Shown: piece after piece, positions 1-9,323 of the stretch
Layout of the letters: each line of letters starts with the position of its first letter
How positions within the stretch are numbered: the first letter of the stretch is position 1
Assembly (NCBI GenBank): GCA_024637055.1
Contig: JAGXFZ010000067.1
Span: forward strand, 1 to 48,185
DNA: 48,185 nt
From: Gracilibacter sp.
GTDB taxonomy: Bacteria > Bacillota > Desulfitobacteriia > Desulfitobacteriales > Syntrophobotulaceae
Direction: 5' to 3'
Notes under the pieces: generated by a model
What the model was told of the DNA's origin: nothing
What the model saw: only the letters and a program-made list of their open reading frames with translations
Databases searched by the model: none
Program-made: the position numbers and the translations under genes

Positions 1-509
1 CCTTGGGACAGTGGCTAAATATTTTTAGTATTCTCGGCGGTTTTATGATTTTAGTTTTAGCTTTAAAGCTCTTGGGAGTCTTCGAACTCTCCTTTTTAAG
101 CAGACTCCACTGGGAACCAGAATTCTTCACAAAACTTCGCCAAAGACCATCTACAGGTCCTGTTATTGCTTTTATTGTCGGTCTAATCTTTGCCATAGCT
201 TGTTCTCATTGTATAGCTCCAACTCTTTATACTATTTTATTTATGGCTGGGGCCAGTCAGAGCTGGCTGAGCGGAATGCTCATTATGGGAATCTTCTCCT
301 TTGGGCTAGCTATACCATATGTAATCACAGGTATGTATTATCATAAAGTCCTTCAATTATTACAACGTTACAAAAATCAACAAATCATTGCTCGACGTAT
401 ACTCGGAATTCTAATGCTATTTTTCGCCTATATAATGTTTACAAATCAGCTGACAGAAGTTACTGGTTTCTTATCAAGATTTTTGCCAAGCCTACCTTAT
501 GGCATGTAG
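1..509 (+). CDS. CcdA/DsbD-type thiol transport membrane protein, C-terminal part (cut by window edge)
   Basis: Polytopic membrane protein with about four hydrophobic segments. Residues near 66-75 of the visible part hold a Cys-X2-Cys-X2-Pro arrangement (CSHCIAP) at the start of a membrane helix. This matches the redox motif of the CcdA/DsbD transmembrane family, which carries electrons across the membrane to extracytoplasmic thioredoxin-like proteins for cytochrome c maturation or disulfide reduction. The family is usually 220-240 residues and only about 168 are visible. The reading frame is open to the first base, so the apparent TTG start at base 3 is probably internal and the gene begins outside the window. 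The stop codon lies inside a strong hairpin. The family call is good; the physiological partner is unknown. Confidence 0.75.
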   Translation, partial: LGQWLNIFSILGGFMILVLALKLLGVFELSFLSRLHWEPEFFTKLRQRPSTGPVIAFIVGLIFAIACSHCIAPTLYTILFMAGASQSWLSGMLIMGIFSFGLAIPYVITGMYYHKVLQLLQRYKNQQIIARRILGILMLFFAYIMFTNQLTEVTGFLSRFLPSLPYGM

Positions 510-543
510 GATTCAGATGGATTTTGACTCCATCTGAATCCTA
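507..543 (+). terminator. Hairpin at the end of the CcdA-like gene
   Basis: A perfect 15-bp stem (507-521 with 529-543) and a 7-base loop overlap the stop codon. The sequence after it is not T-rich, so it is either a weak terminator or a 3'-end stabilising hairpin. Confidence 0.55.
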
Positions 544-715
544 GTCGTTCCTCACAATCCCATGGTAACTCGACACCCGCTGAGGTCCTTAAGGCAATGA
601 CGAAAATGCATCCAAAATCTCGAAAGAAGCATCCCAAACGTAGACAAATAAAATAATACTGCTTATACTTAGCCTAGCCTACTATATTAAGGTTTTAAGA
701 AATTCAGGAGAAGAT

Positions 716-1420
716 ATGAAAAAAAATTATATGCCAGGATTACTCTTATGTATGATAATAGCTGGTCTTCTATTTGGTGCATCATTTCACATAATATTAA
801 TGCCTTTATTTAATGGGCAATTATTACATTGTATATTAAGTGGATTATTATTTGGTCTAATAAATTATTTATTTGCCTATTATTTCTTTAATAGATATTG
901 GTTATTACAAAAAGAAAATAAACAGTTGAATAATTATGTTTGGGTAGATCAACTTACAGGAACTTTTAATAGAAGAGCATTTGAAAAAGACATTATTAGC
1001 CTGGACTGTGAGCACACCAATTCTATAATTTTTATTGATATCGACAATTTTAGGGAATTTAATAATCTCTACGGTCATCAGGTCGGCGACAAAATATTAA
1101 GCAAAGTATGTGAAGTACTTAAAACTAGTCTCCGAAGTAGTGATGCAGTATATAGATACGGTGGAGAAGAATTTGTGATAATACTAAAAGATTGTAAGAA
1201 AAGCCATACAATAGCCATGGGTGAGAAAATTAGAACAAAAATATGTGCCTTAGATAATTCTCCTTTTCCGCCAATCACTGTCTCGGTAGGAGTAGCTTGC
1301 ACTACAGGTAATGGTAACAAAATCATTGATATAATAAAAGCTGCAGATATAGCTATGTTAACCGCTAAGAAGAAGGGTAAAAATCGAGTTGAAGTTTTCG
1401 ATAAATCACTTACTCTCTAG
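716..1420 (+). CDS. Membrane-anchored diguanylate cyclase (GGDEF protein)
   Basis: 234 residues. Two N-terminal membrane segments (about 8-30 and 38-60) are followed by a short linker and a GGDEF domain that begins with DQLTGTFNRRAF near residue 78. The active-site signature is GGEEF at 149-153. An RxxD inhibitory site (R140-SSD) sits exactly five residues upstream, so product feedback inhibition is expected. The protein should make cyclic di-GMP from two GTP at the membrane. There is no separate sensor domain, so any input would come through the membrane segments. The start is an ATG with CAGGAG five bases upstream. The gene stands alone between two hairpins and converges on the M23 peptidase gene. 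Confidence 0.9.
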   Translation: MKKNYMPGLLLCMIIAGLLFGASFHIILMPLFNGQLLHCILSGLLFGLINYLFAYYFFNRYWLLQKENKQLNNYVWVDQLTGTFNRRAFEKDIISLDCEHTNSIIFIDIDNFREFNNLYGHQVGDKILSKVCEVLKTSLRSSDAVYRYGGEEFVIILKDCKKSHTIAMGEKIRTKICALDNSPFPPITVSVGVACTTGNGNKIIDIIKAADIAMLTAKKKGKNRVEVFDKSLTL

Positions 1421-1450
1421 ATTTTAAATAGTGTGCTTTTTTAAAGGAAG

Positions 1451-1480
1451 GGCGTAGCGAAACCTGAGTTTCGTTACGCC
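1451..1480. terminator. Bidirectional terminator between convergent genes
   Basis: A 13-bp stem (1451-1463 with 1468-1480, one G-T pair) with a CTGA loop lies between the convergent GGDEF and M23 peptidase genes, with T-rich sequence on the + side and A-rich sequence (T-rich on -) on the other. Confidence 0.75.
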
Positions 1481-1505
1481 TCTTCTATTATGTCATGTTA
1501 TTATT

Positions 1506-2852
1506 TTACCTAAGATAGGATAACGGATTGCGTGACGAGCCATTTACTCTGACCTCAAAATCCAAATGTGGGCCTGTACTACGTCCTGTAGAACCAACCT
1601 TGCCGATAATACTACCGCGTTGTACCTTAGCTCCTACAGATACTGTCATCGCAGAAAGATGTGAATAGCGCGTCGTAAGTCCACTACCGTGGTTAATAAC
1701 AATACTATTACCGTAATTTCCTTGCCAAGCGGCAGAGATAACTATCCCATCCTCTGCTGCATTAACAGGGGTACCGCTGGGTGCAGCAATATCAATTGCA
1801 GGATGAAATTCTCTGCCCCGATAGCCATAACCAGAGGTAATATAACCCCTGAGGGGCCATTGTAATCTACCGCTTTCCCCTCCTCCACGAGATACTTCTA
1901 TTGGCTTTGCTCCCCGGATTACTACACGATTTATGGGTTTAAGCGTAATCTTCTCCGACAGAGTTTCCTTGGCTGTTTCTCTTCCATTAATTTCAGTTAT
2001 TAGGTAAGTTACTTGACGAGAACCGTAAGCTCCTGCTTGTTTAATTTTCATTTGTCCCTGACTTAAGCTGGGATCGTATTCGTTTACTATAGAATAAGGT
2101 ACATCTTCTTCAACAGTCTTTTGTAAGGTATATACAACTGTTAACAACGGCTCAGATTTGACTAGGTCGATACTATCCCCTACGTTAATCAGTTCCTTTA
2201 CCTGGGGGTTAGCCCCTTGTAATTCTTCAACGGTAATATTATTAGCCCTGGCAATTGTCCATAACGAATCCCCTTCTTTCACCTCATATCGAATCTTTTC
2301 AATCACTCCCTGGGTCAGGGTCTCCCCCGCCTTTTCTAGAGTTATAAGCTGTTTCAGAGAGCTTTTAGCACCAATAACTTGTACATCTTCCTGAAAAACT
2401 ACATTCTCAATTGTTACTTTTTCGTTATCTATGGATAAGTACTGCTTCTTTACCAATTCCAAAACTTGCCTGGCACTTTCATCAGAGGCTAAGTAGACCA
2501 CAGGTTCTCCATTAATAGTGATGGCCCAACTTTGCACTTCCCAATCGAGCTTCTCCTTCAAAAAAGTAACCAGTTGTTCTTCATCTATAACAGTATCTTC
2601 GTTCTCAATCTTTTTTTTATCGTATTCTAATATGTTTCCATAACCGTTAATATTAACTAAATATTCATCAGTAAGCTCATTCTCTGCTTTGTTTAAAGCA
2701 TTATCTACCTGACTTTCATTCTTAACTAAAACCTGAGATTGGCCATCAATAATTAGCATAAACGCTTTATCACCAGAAAATATATTTAATACAACAGCAA
2801 GAAACAAAAACAGACTTAAAAGACTTAGAAGGTATACTGTTTTGCTCCGCAC
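1506..2852 (-). CDS. LysM-G5-M23 murein endopeptidase family protein
   Basis: 448 residues. An N-terminal membrane anchor or signal segment (about 6-26) is followed by a region without recognised motifs (30-185), a LysM peptidoglycan-binding domain (about 188-232), a G5 domain (about 237-315) and a C-terminal M23 zinc peptidase domain (about 328-448). The metal motif HPAIDIA and the TRYSHLS catalytic His are present. The last motif reads GPHLDFEV where the family consensus is GPHLHFEV, so one zinc-ligand position is Asp. Expected role: cutting peptidoglycan cross-links outside the cell, or acting as a wall-remodelling factor if the Asp impairs catalysis. The GTG start at 2852 is far from the strong GGAGGTG; an in-frame ATT at 2867 sits much better behind it, so the true start is uncertain. 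Confidence 0.88.
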   Translation of the reverse strand: MRSKTVYLLSLLSLFLFLAVVLNIFSGDKAFMLIIDGQSQVLVKNESQVDNALNKAENELTDEYLVNINGYGNILEYDKKKIENEDTVIDEEQLVTFLKEKLDWEVQSWAITINGEPVVYLASDESARQVLELVKKQYLSIDNEKVTIENVVFQEDVQVIGAKSSLKQLITLEKAGETLTQGVIEKIRYEVKEGDSLWTIARANNITVEELQGANPQVKELINVGDSIDLVKSEPLLTVVYTLQKTVEEDVPYSIVNEYDPSLSQGQMKIKQAGAYGSRQVTYLITEINGRETAKETLSEKITLKPINRVVIRGAKPIEVSRGGGESGRLQWPLRGYITSGYGYRGREFHPAIDIAAPSGTPVNAAEDGIVISAAWQGNYGNSIVINHGSGLTTRYSHLSAMTVSVGAKVQRGSIIGKVGSTGRSTGPHLDFEVRVNGSSRNPLSYLR

Positions 2853-3209
2853 TATTTGAAGAAGAATCCCCTCACCTCCCTTAAAGTAATAAAACTGTTA
2901 GACACGTTAGATATAAGGGTTAATCTTTACCTTAACATTTTAATATATAAAATTGATGTTTTTTTTGTGGAATGGTGAAAAACTTGTGAACAATAGGTAA
3001 TATAAGAGAACTTGATAATATTCACAAATCAATCACAGAACTATAAAACTTTGGTCAATCTAGTGTTTTATAATGTATTTAACACATATTGATCAGCCAA
3101 TCTAATTTTGTGTTCATCTCCTCCTATGTAATAGCATGTGCTGTTTTACGGCACATGCTTTTGTTATAAAGTCCAACGTAGATAATCAATTAACAGGAGG
3201 CCATTTGTT
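2853..3209. other. Intergenic region with promoter-like box and a leader hairpin
   Basis: AT-rich spacer between divergent genes. A TATAAT box at 3069-3074 faces the + gene at 3210 but has no convincing -35 box at normal spacing. The hairpin at 3133-3162 is listed separately. No coding sequence seen. Confidence 0.5.
3133..3162 (+). terminator. Terminator-like hairpin in the leader of the ICMT-like gene
   Basis: A 9-bp perfect stem (AGCATGTGC, 3133-3141, with 3151-3159) is followed by a short T tract. It lies 48 bases before the start codon and after a -10-like box, so it may act as an attenuator or end a short upstream transcript. Confidence 0.5.
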
Positions 3210-3836
3210 ATGCATTTCCTAGATAGTAATTTATATGGTTTGTGGGGAACAGTGCTATTCAATATTTTACTTTTCGGTATCTTTACCTATGCGGTTTTTA
3301 AACCTACTACCAAAAGAGATTGGCGTACATTAGGTGCATTCACAGCATTTATGGTTGCATTATTTAGTGAAATGTTTGGATTCCCTCTGACAGTATATTT
3401 TTTAACATCTATTCTTGGGAGCAATTACCCTGTTCTTGATCCTCTTACCCATCTCAACGGTCATTTATGGGTAGCTTTAGCGGGAGGCTCACCACTTCTG
3501 TACTCAATTTTGCATCCTCTCAGCAGTATTTTAATTTTTAGTGGGTTGTTTGTAATCGCCATAGGCTGGAGGGGAATACACTCAGGAAATGGTGAGTTAG
3601 TTACACAAGGTATATACAAATATATTCGACATCCTCAGTACAGTGGCTTTATATTAATGATTATCGGATTCCTTGTACAATGGCCAACAATTATCACCTT
3701 AGTTACTGCCCCTATTTTATTGTTTATGTATGCCAAACTCGCTAAAAAAGAAGAACTCATTATGATAGAACTTTTTGGAGAGGAGTATGAGAATTACAGA
3801 AAAAATGTGCCGGCTTTCATTCCCTTTATCAAATAA
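3210..3836 (+). CDS. Isoprenylcysteine carboxyl methyltransferase-family membrane protein
   Basis: 208 residues with about five to six membrane segments. The C-terminal half has the hallmark of the ICMT/phospholipid methyltransferase superfamily: GIYKYIRHPQYSG near residues 132-145, then a hydrophobic hairpin, then KKEELIMIELFGEEYENYRKNVPAFIP. In this superfamily the Arg-His-Pro motif and the acidic EE...Y pattern help bind S-adenosylmethionine and the membrane substrate. Bacterial members methylate varied lipids or thiols, so the substrate cannot be named here. The start ATG has a strong ACAGGAGG. A hairpin and a promoter-like box upstream suggest its own transcription unit. Confidence 0.82.
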   Translation: MHFLDSNLYGLWGTVLFNILLFGIFTYAVFKPTTKRDWRTLGAFTAFMVALFSEMFGFPLTVYFLTSILGSNYPVLDPLTHLNGHLWVALAGGSPLLYSILHPLSSILIFSGLFVIAIGWRGIHSGNGELVTQGIYKYIRHPQYSGFILMIIGFLVQWPTIITLVTAPILLFMYAKLAKKEELIMIELFGEEYENYRKNVPAFIPFIK

Positions 3837-3839
3837 AAA

Positions 3840-3860
3840 GGCAAACAAAAAATGCTTGCC
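3840..3860. terminator. Bidirectional terminator
   Basis: A short stem GGCAAAC/GCTTGCC (3840-3846 with 3854-3860, one G-T pair) lies between two convergent genes; the minus-strand read is followed by a T run. Confidence 0.5.
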
Positions 3861-3886
3861 CTAAGAATTAACCCTCCAAAATTCAA

Positions 3887-4237
3887 TTAACTCATTGCGA
3901 AAGCTTTACATTCTCTTGCACAATTAAAACATGTAGTAGCACAATGCTGGGACTCTGGATCTGGAAACCGTGAACATTCATTCCCACAATTCTCACATAT
4001 AGTTGCACAAAGGCTAGCAAGCCCTTTAGCAAAAAGACTGGTGCGTGCAATATATTTGGCTGTAAATGTACATATGTCGGCACAGTCTCTTAGAAGCAAC
4101 AATTGACGGGTTCTCATATTGATATCTTGTTTTTTAGCTATCATCGTTATCATGTGTTCACAAGTTACTTCGCACTCTTGCAAAGTTTTTAGAATATGAT
4201 GATGATGGTGCATATGATGGGAAGACAATTTTATCAC
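3887..4237 (-). CDS. Four-helix bundle copper-binding protein (DUF326/Csp-like)
   Basis: 116 residues, nearly all helical, with cysteines spaced along the helices (for example CEVTCEHM, CADIC, CATICENCGNEC, CATTCFNCARECK). This is the pattern of the cytosolic copper-storage / four-helix copper-binding family, where Cys thiolates lining the bundle core hold Cu(I). The N-terminus adds a His-rich stretch (SHHMHHHHH) that could bind metal. No signal peptide is visible, so it should be cytosolic. The start is unsure: a GTG at 4237 directly abuts AGGAAGG, while a TTG three codons later has normal spacing. Expected role: buffering or storing copper. No copper pump or copper regulator was recognised next to it. 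Confidence 0.82.
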   Translation of the reverse strand: MIKLSSHHMHHHHHILKTLQECEVTCEHMITMIAKKQDINMRTRQLLLLRDCADICTFTAKYIARTSLFAKGLASLCATICENCGNECSRFPDPESQHCATTCFNCARECKAFAMS

Positions 4238-4304
4238 CCTTCCTTTTTTCTATATTACTATTCTTAATCAAAATTTTTGTGTTTGTCCGGTTTAACATAT
4301 TAAA

Positions 4305-4342
4305 AGAACTAGGATATTGTTATTTAACAATTACCTAGTTCT
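4305..4342 (-). terminator. Terminator after the class I methyltransferase gene
   Basis: A 9-bp stem AGAACTAGG/CCTAGTTCT (4305-4313 with 4334-4342) has a 20-base loop that can itself fold, and on the minus strand TTTTA follows. Confidence 0.55.
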
Positions 4343-4368
4343 CTTTAGCAATATTCTTAGTTTTTTAT

Positions 4369-4992
4369 CTATTTATTTGGAGACACATGAATTAATTTTA
4401 CAATATCACTAAATAGTGCTTCAACCTTAACGATTTTCATAGAAGCTAATGTAATACTTTTCTCCGTTCTTCGATTAATATTTACGCCACTATGTTTTAC
4501 TGTTAGAGGATTAATCCAATCCATGATCTTACCTAAAACTGTACCTTCACTACGAACATGTTCTAGCAAATATAAATTTCCTTCTGGTTTTACGACCCGC
4601 CTCAATTCTTGAAAACCTTTCTGGGCGTCGGGAACTGAACAGAAAACACAAGCTGTAATTACAGTATCAAAGGTATTATCAGGAAAAGGAAGTTCCTGAA
4701 TATCTGCTAATTTTAATTCAATCTCCGCCAGAACATGAGGGAGTTTTTGTGCAGCGATTTCCAGCATCTTTGGGCTAAAATCGACCCCTATTACTTTTAC
4801 ATCGGAAGAATAATGAATCAGGTTGGCACCCGTACCAACTCCTGCTTCCAATACTAATCCTTTAGCCTTAGTAACTAAGGTTTTTCTCCATTTTAGCATG
4901 CCTATTTTCTCCATAGGAGCCATCATTAGGTCATAACTCTTTGCCTTTTTGTCATACTTCCTCATAGTTTCAGTAGTCGGATTGCTCTCCAT
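4369..4992 (-). CDS. Class I SAM-dependent methyltransferase (UbiE/METTL7-like)
   Basis: 207 residues. The Rossmann-fold methyltransferase motif I VLEAGVGTGANL is at about 47-58, the acidic motif II GVDFSP at about 69-74, and DIQELPFPDNTFDTVI gives motifs III-IV. The C-terminal segment (NPLTVKHSGVNINRRT) resembles the METTL7/phosphatidylethanolamine methyltransferase branch, which acts on lipids or small thiols. The substrate is unknown. It lies one gene away from an ICMT-like methyltransferase on the other strand, which may be chance. A terminator on each side makes it a single-gene unit. Start ATG at 4992; upstream AGGGAGGG gives a plausible binding site. Confidence 0.8.
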   Translation of the reverse strand: MESNPTTETMRKYDKKAKSYDLMMAPMEKIGMLKWRKTLVTKAKGLVLEAGVGTGANLIHYSSDVKVIGVDFSPKMLEIAAQKLPHVLAEIELKLADIQELPFPDNTFDTVITACVFCSVPDAQKGFQELRRVVKPEGNLYLLEHVRSEGTVLGKIMDWINPLTVKHSGVNINRRTEKSITLASMKIVKVEALFSDIVKLIHVSPNK

Positions 4993-5072
4993 AATAACGT
5001 ACCCTCCCTAAGAATATCTTTTCCCCCAACAATGTTTTCTTCTTATATTTTAACATTTCCTTATTGTAAGAC

Positions 5073-5109
5073 AAATTAAGCATTCTTAGCAACTAAGAAT
5101 GCTTAATTT
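5073..5109 (-). terminator. Strong terminator downstream of the FMN-binding lipoprotein gene
   Basis: A perfect 17-bp stem (5073-5089 with 5093-5109) has a 3-base loop and ends in an A/T tract on both strands. Between it and the gene end (5110-5189) a weaker TAAGGG/CCCTTA pairing spans 5115-5183. Confidence 0.75.
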
Positions 5110-5189
5110 TATAGTAAGGGAGGCCGCCGACAACTAGTAAAAAGCAGTCTTGCAACACTTCCGTTGTTTGTCCAAATCCCTTATTACAT

Positions 5190-5648
5190 CTATTCGGATA
5201 GTGCATTATTAACAGCTTCTTTAATCGCTTCTGAAGTCATACTAGCTCCTGCAATTCCATCTACTCCTGTGGATTGTGCTCCTATAATTAAAGCAGGAAT
5301 TTCCTCTATTGCCTTTGTCCCGATCCCTTGAGTCTCATCATGTTCAAGAATATCAACTTCAATAATTTTTCCTTCTTTCACTATGACTGATACTTTTAAT
5401 CCAGGGCTTATTCCTGCGTCACTGGAACCTTCATAGGTACCATCAGTATAGTCAGCTGTAGCTGGTGATTCACTTGGAGTCTGGGAATCATCTATAGATG
5501 GTGATTCACTAGGGGCCTGAGATTCATCTGAAGCCGTAGATTCACTTGGGGCCTGGGGTTCAGTTTTTGTAGCAGAACTACATCCAGCTACAAAAACTGT
5601 TACGATCAAAACTACAAATATAAGCGTTACTAATTTTATTTTTCGCAT
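5190..5648 (-). CDS. FMN-binding domain lipoprotein
   Basis: 152 residues from the ATG at 5648, which has AAGGAG seven bases upstream; an in-frame codon at 5672 has no such site. A lipoprotein signal peptide ends in VAGC, so the protein should be lipid-anchored outside. Next comes a Ser/Pro/Glu-rich linker made of three 12-residue repeats (PQAPSES, SQAPSES, SQTPSES types). The C-terminal FMN-bind domain starts at DGTYEGSS and carries HDETQGIGTKA and the flavinylation-type motif DGIAGASMTS. The usual motif has GAT, so the FMN acceptor position here would be Ser. Such proteins pass electrons through covalently bound FMN on the cell surface. No RnfG/NqrC partners or ApbE flavin transferase are visible in the window. 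Confidence 0.85.
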   Translation of the reverse strand: MRKIKLVTLIFVVLIVTVFVAGCSSATKTEPQAPSESTASDESQAPSESPSIDDSQTPSESPATADYTDGTYEGSSDAGISPGLKVSVIVKEGKIIEVDILEHDETQGIGTKAIEEIPALIIGAQSTGVDGIAGASMTSEAIKEAVNNALSE

Positions 5649-6268
5649 ATTTAGTCTCCTTAAAAATTTCAATCATATGTTATAACAATAAAATAGCATG
5701 TCCAATCGAAGATTTAGTATTGAATGGACACGCTCTTCGTCAGGGTAGTTTTAGGTCTTACCCAGGACTAAACCTTATGTCCTTCTTTGCAATGAGCAAC
5801 CTCTCGTAACATCCAATGTTTAGTAAACATAAAATTCTGGCCCCCTTTATTAATTTGAATTGATATTATCTTCTACATAATTTTACTATTTAATTGTGCA
5901 TAATTTATGTTTACTTTATGGACTATTATTGAATTTTCAGTGATAAACATCACAATAAAAACTATTCATAATAAATAGTTTTTATTTATTCTTACAGAGA
6001 TTATTAATTGAGTTTTTTTAAATGTATTTTCATCTATAATCAAAATAACTTCTAGGTCTTATTACTCCACTGATTTCTATACTGTTTATACGGTTCTAGA
6101 TTACTGTTACAATCTTTCTTTGCATCTTTAATAAATTTTCATAAAGAGTTTGCAGCCTAATCACATACCCATCATATTATTAACTATTAAATATATTAAG
6201 CTATGTGTAGGATAGCTCATTTTACTTGTTATCCAAGAAATTATAAAATATAAAGGGGACTTGATTAC
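5649..6268. other. 620-bp intergenic region with folded leader and regulator-like sites
   Basis: Spacer between divergent genes. The half next to the lipoprotein gene is GC-richer and contains several possible stems, for example TGTCCA/TGGACA (5699-5733) and GGGTA/TACCC near 5744-5764, so that gene may have a folded 5' leader; it matches no riboswitch class I know. The AT-rich half holds the sites listed at 5939-5986. No coding sequence of useful length was seen. Confidence 0.45.
5939..5986. promoter_or_regulatory. CRP/FNR-like palindrome next to a 13-bp AT-rich inverted repeat
   Basis: AGTGA-N6-TCACA at 5939-5954 matches the CRP/FNR-family box TGTGA-N6-TCACA at 9 of 10 defined bases. It directly abuts a perfect 13-bp inverted repeat AATAAAAACTATT (5954-5966 with 5974-5986), which could be a second operator or a terminator. 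Which divergent gene it serves is unknown. Confidence 0.35.
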
Positions 6269-6772
6269 ATGCAAAATAATAGGTTACGATTCATTGCTAG
6301 AATTGTTCTTCTAGTTTTTGGAATAGCTGCTGCTGGAATCTACATTTATATGATCGCTGGAAAAAGTAATGATACCACAACAACGAGTGCACCTGGTCCC
6401 ATAGTTAATAATCTGGGAGGAATCCAGATTATTGCCGTCTGGAAAAAAGCTGATTCCCCTAAACAAAGATTTCAACTACAATTGAATAATCATTCTGGCG
6501 ACCTTAACCAAAGATTTATGTTACAGCTAAATAACCAACGCTGGGATTTGAGTAAATATTATTTTAAGGATTCTATTGTGTTAAGAAAAAACGGAATCGA
6601 GCTATCAGGTTCCGATATCTCTGAGAATAGAGAATCAGATATGCATCACTTAGAAAATGAAGTAGTTATTGAAAGTCCAGAGTTTGCTGATTTTAAAGAA
6701 GGTGATGAATTGACTATGATTATCAATAATATTGCTGATACCCCTGAACGAGTCTTTACTTGGACCTACTGA
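6269..6772 (+). CDS. Unknown membrane-anchored protein
   Basis: 167 residues, not recognised. One N-terminal membrane segment (about 9-29) is followed by a Thr/Ser-rich linker and an extracytoplasmic domain rich in beta-forming residues. Two adjacent imperfect repeats, QRFQLQLNNHSGDLN and QRFMLQLNNQRWDLS, occupy about 66-95. The pattern resembles small extracytoplasmic beta-sandwich domains, but no family can be assigned. AAGGGGAC stands 9 bases before the ATG. The gene is isolated between a long non-coding region and the convergent metY gene. Confidence 0.65.
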   Translation: MQNNRLRFIARIVLLVFGIAAAGIYIYMIAGKSNDTTTTSAPGPIVNNLGGIQIIAVWKKADSPKQRFQLQLNNHSGDLNQRFMLQLNNQRWDLSKYYFKDSIVLRKNGIELSGSDISENRESDMHHLENEVVIESPEFADFKEGDELTMIINNIADTPERVFTWTY

Positions 6773-6836
6773 TGTGAATCATCACGCTTCTCCTCAACTG
6801 GAATTATTAACTGGGGGTTAAAAGATTTAAGAACAT

Positions 6837-8141
<1,305 letters not shown>

Positions 8142-8157
8142 TCAATAGCTTACCCAA

Positions 8158-9087
8158 TTAATTATCTTGAAATAAAGCAGTACTTAGATAACGTTCTCCT
8201 GTGTCAGGTAGTATTACAACAATAACTTTGCCTTCATTCTCAGGACGTTTGGCAACTTCCATAGCAGCATAAGTAGCAGCTCCTGAGGAAATTCCTACTA
8301 GCATACCTTCTTGCCTTGCTAGAGCACGGCCGGTTTCCAAGGCTTGATCGTTAGTCACTCTGAAAATTTCATCAATAACCCCGGTATTGAGTACCTCGGG
8401 CACAAAACCAGCACCAATTCCTTGAATCTTATGCGGCCCTGGTTTGCCTCCTGAAAGTATAGGCGAATCATCAGGCTCAACAGCAATTATTTTCACATCA
8501 GATTTACGAGATTTTATTACCTCACCTACACCAGTAATGGTTCCACCAGTACCCACACCACCAACTATAATATCAACTTTCCCATCTGTATCAGCCCATA
8601 TTTCTTCAGCAGTTGTTTTCCTGTGTATTTCAGGATTTGCTGGATTTTCGAACTGCTGAGGAATGAATGAATTGGGAATCTCTTCTGCTAATTCTAATGC
8701 TTTTTTGATAGCACCTTTCATTCCTTCAGCCCCTGGTGTAAGAACGAGTTCAGCACCATAAGCTTTAAGAAGATTACGTCTTTCCATACTCATAGTATCT
8801 GGCATGGTAAGAATCAGTTTATATCCCCTAGCAGCAGCTACTAAAGCTAGACCAATGCCGGTATTCCCACTCGTAGGTTCAATGATAACCGATCCTTGTC
8901 CGATTAAACCCTTGTCTTCAGCATCTTTAACCATATTGAAACTAATTCTGTCTTTGACACTTCCCCCTGGATTAAACGATTCTAACTTAGCTACAATATC
9001 GGCCTTTAATCCTGCTGTGATTTTGTTCAATCTTATCAGAGGAGTACCACCAATTAAGTCTGTTAAATTCTCATAAATCTTTCCCAT
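8158..9087 (-). CDS. cysK: Cysteine synthase A
   Basis: 309 residues from the ATG at 9087, which sits 8 bases after GAGGTG; an in-frame ATG at 9102 overlaps that binding site and is less likely. The PLP lysine is K45 in NPGGSVKDR. The substrate loop [11 protein letters not shown], phosphate loop [11 protein letters not shown] and C-terminal SSGAA are all intact. It makes L-cysteine from O-acetylserine and sulfide. It is first gene of a cysK-metY unit with a consensus promoter, so cysteine and homocysteine formation from sulfide are co-expressed. A CCTATAGG palindrome in the leader may be a regulator site. Confidence 0.95.
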   Translation of the reverse strand: MGKIYENLTDLIGGTPLIRLNKITAGLKADIVAKLESFNPGGSVKDRISFNMVKDAEDKGLIGQGSVIIEPTSGNTGIGLALVAAARGYKLILTMPDTMSMERRNLLKAYGAELVLTPGAEGMKGAIKKALELAEEIPNSFIPQQFENPANPEIHRKTTAEEIWADTDGKVDIIVGGVGTGGTITGVGEVIKSRKSDVKIIAVEPDDSPILSGGKPGPHKIQGIGAGFVPEVLNTGVIDEIFRVTNDQALETGRALARQEGMLVGISSGAATYAAMEVAKRPENEGKVIVVILPDTGERYLSTALFQDN

Positions 9088-9116
9088 AATTTCACACCTC
9101 ATTTAAATTATTATAA

Positions 9117-9128
9117 TCCCTATAGGTT
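9117..9128. promoter_or_regulatory. Possible CymR/Rrf2-type operator in the cysK leader
   Basis: A CCTATAGG palindrome (9119-9126) lies within AATCCCTATAGGTTT just downstream of the expected transcription start. It resembles the AATCCCTAT half of sites bound by CymR, the Rrf2-family repressor of cysteine genes. A related TATAGGAAA is at 9204-9212. An Rrf2 regulator is encoded at 13745-14194. Assignment is inference. Confidence 0.3.
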
Positions 9129-9146
9129 TACTGTCCTTTGGGTATA

Positions 9147-9176
9147 ATATTAGACTCTCCGTACTATTATTGTCAA
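9147..9176 (-). promoter_or_regulatory. Sigma-A promoter of cysK-metY
   Basis: On the minus strand, TTGACA (9176-9171), an 18-base spacer and TAATAT (9152-9147). The expected start is near 9140, about 50 bases before the cysK start. Confidence 0.75.
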
Positions 9177-9294
9177 GTGTTTTGATTAAATAATAGAAAC
9201 TTTTATAGGAAACATATAATTATTATGACTTAAAGACTTAGTATTTATTTCTATTCACTTAAAAGCCAACTTAAAAGTTAAGCACATTTAGTTC

Positions 9295-9323
9295 TTGACT
9301 ATCTAAATATAAGTATATATACT
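9295..9323 (+). promoter_or_regulatory. Sigma-A promoter of the metI-metC unit
   Basis: TTGACT (9295-9300), a 17-base spacer and TATACT (9318-9323). Transcription would start near 9330, about 30 bases before the riboswitch. Confidence 0.75.

Noticed and set aside
597-656. 19-codon basic peptide frame upstream of the GGDEF gene
   Set aside because: Lys/Arg-rich product, but AAGG lies only one base before the ATG and nothing else supports it; likely chance.
510-715. Cyclic di-GMP riboswitch before the diguanylate cyclase gene
   Set aside because: No GEMM core motifs (for example the conserved GCAAA and tetraloop receptor segments) could be found.
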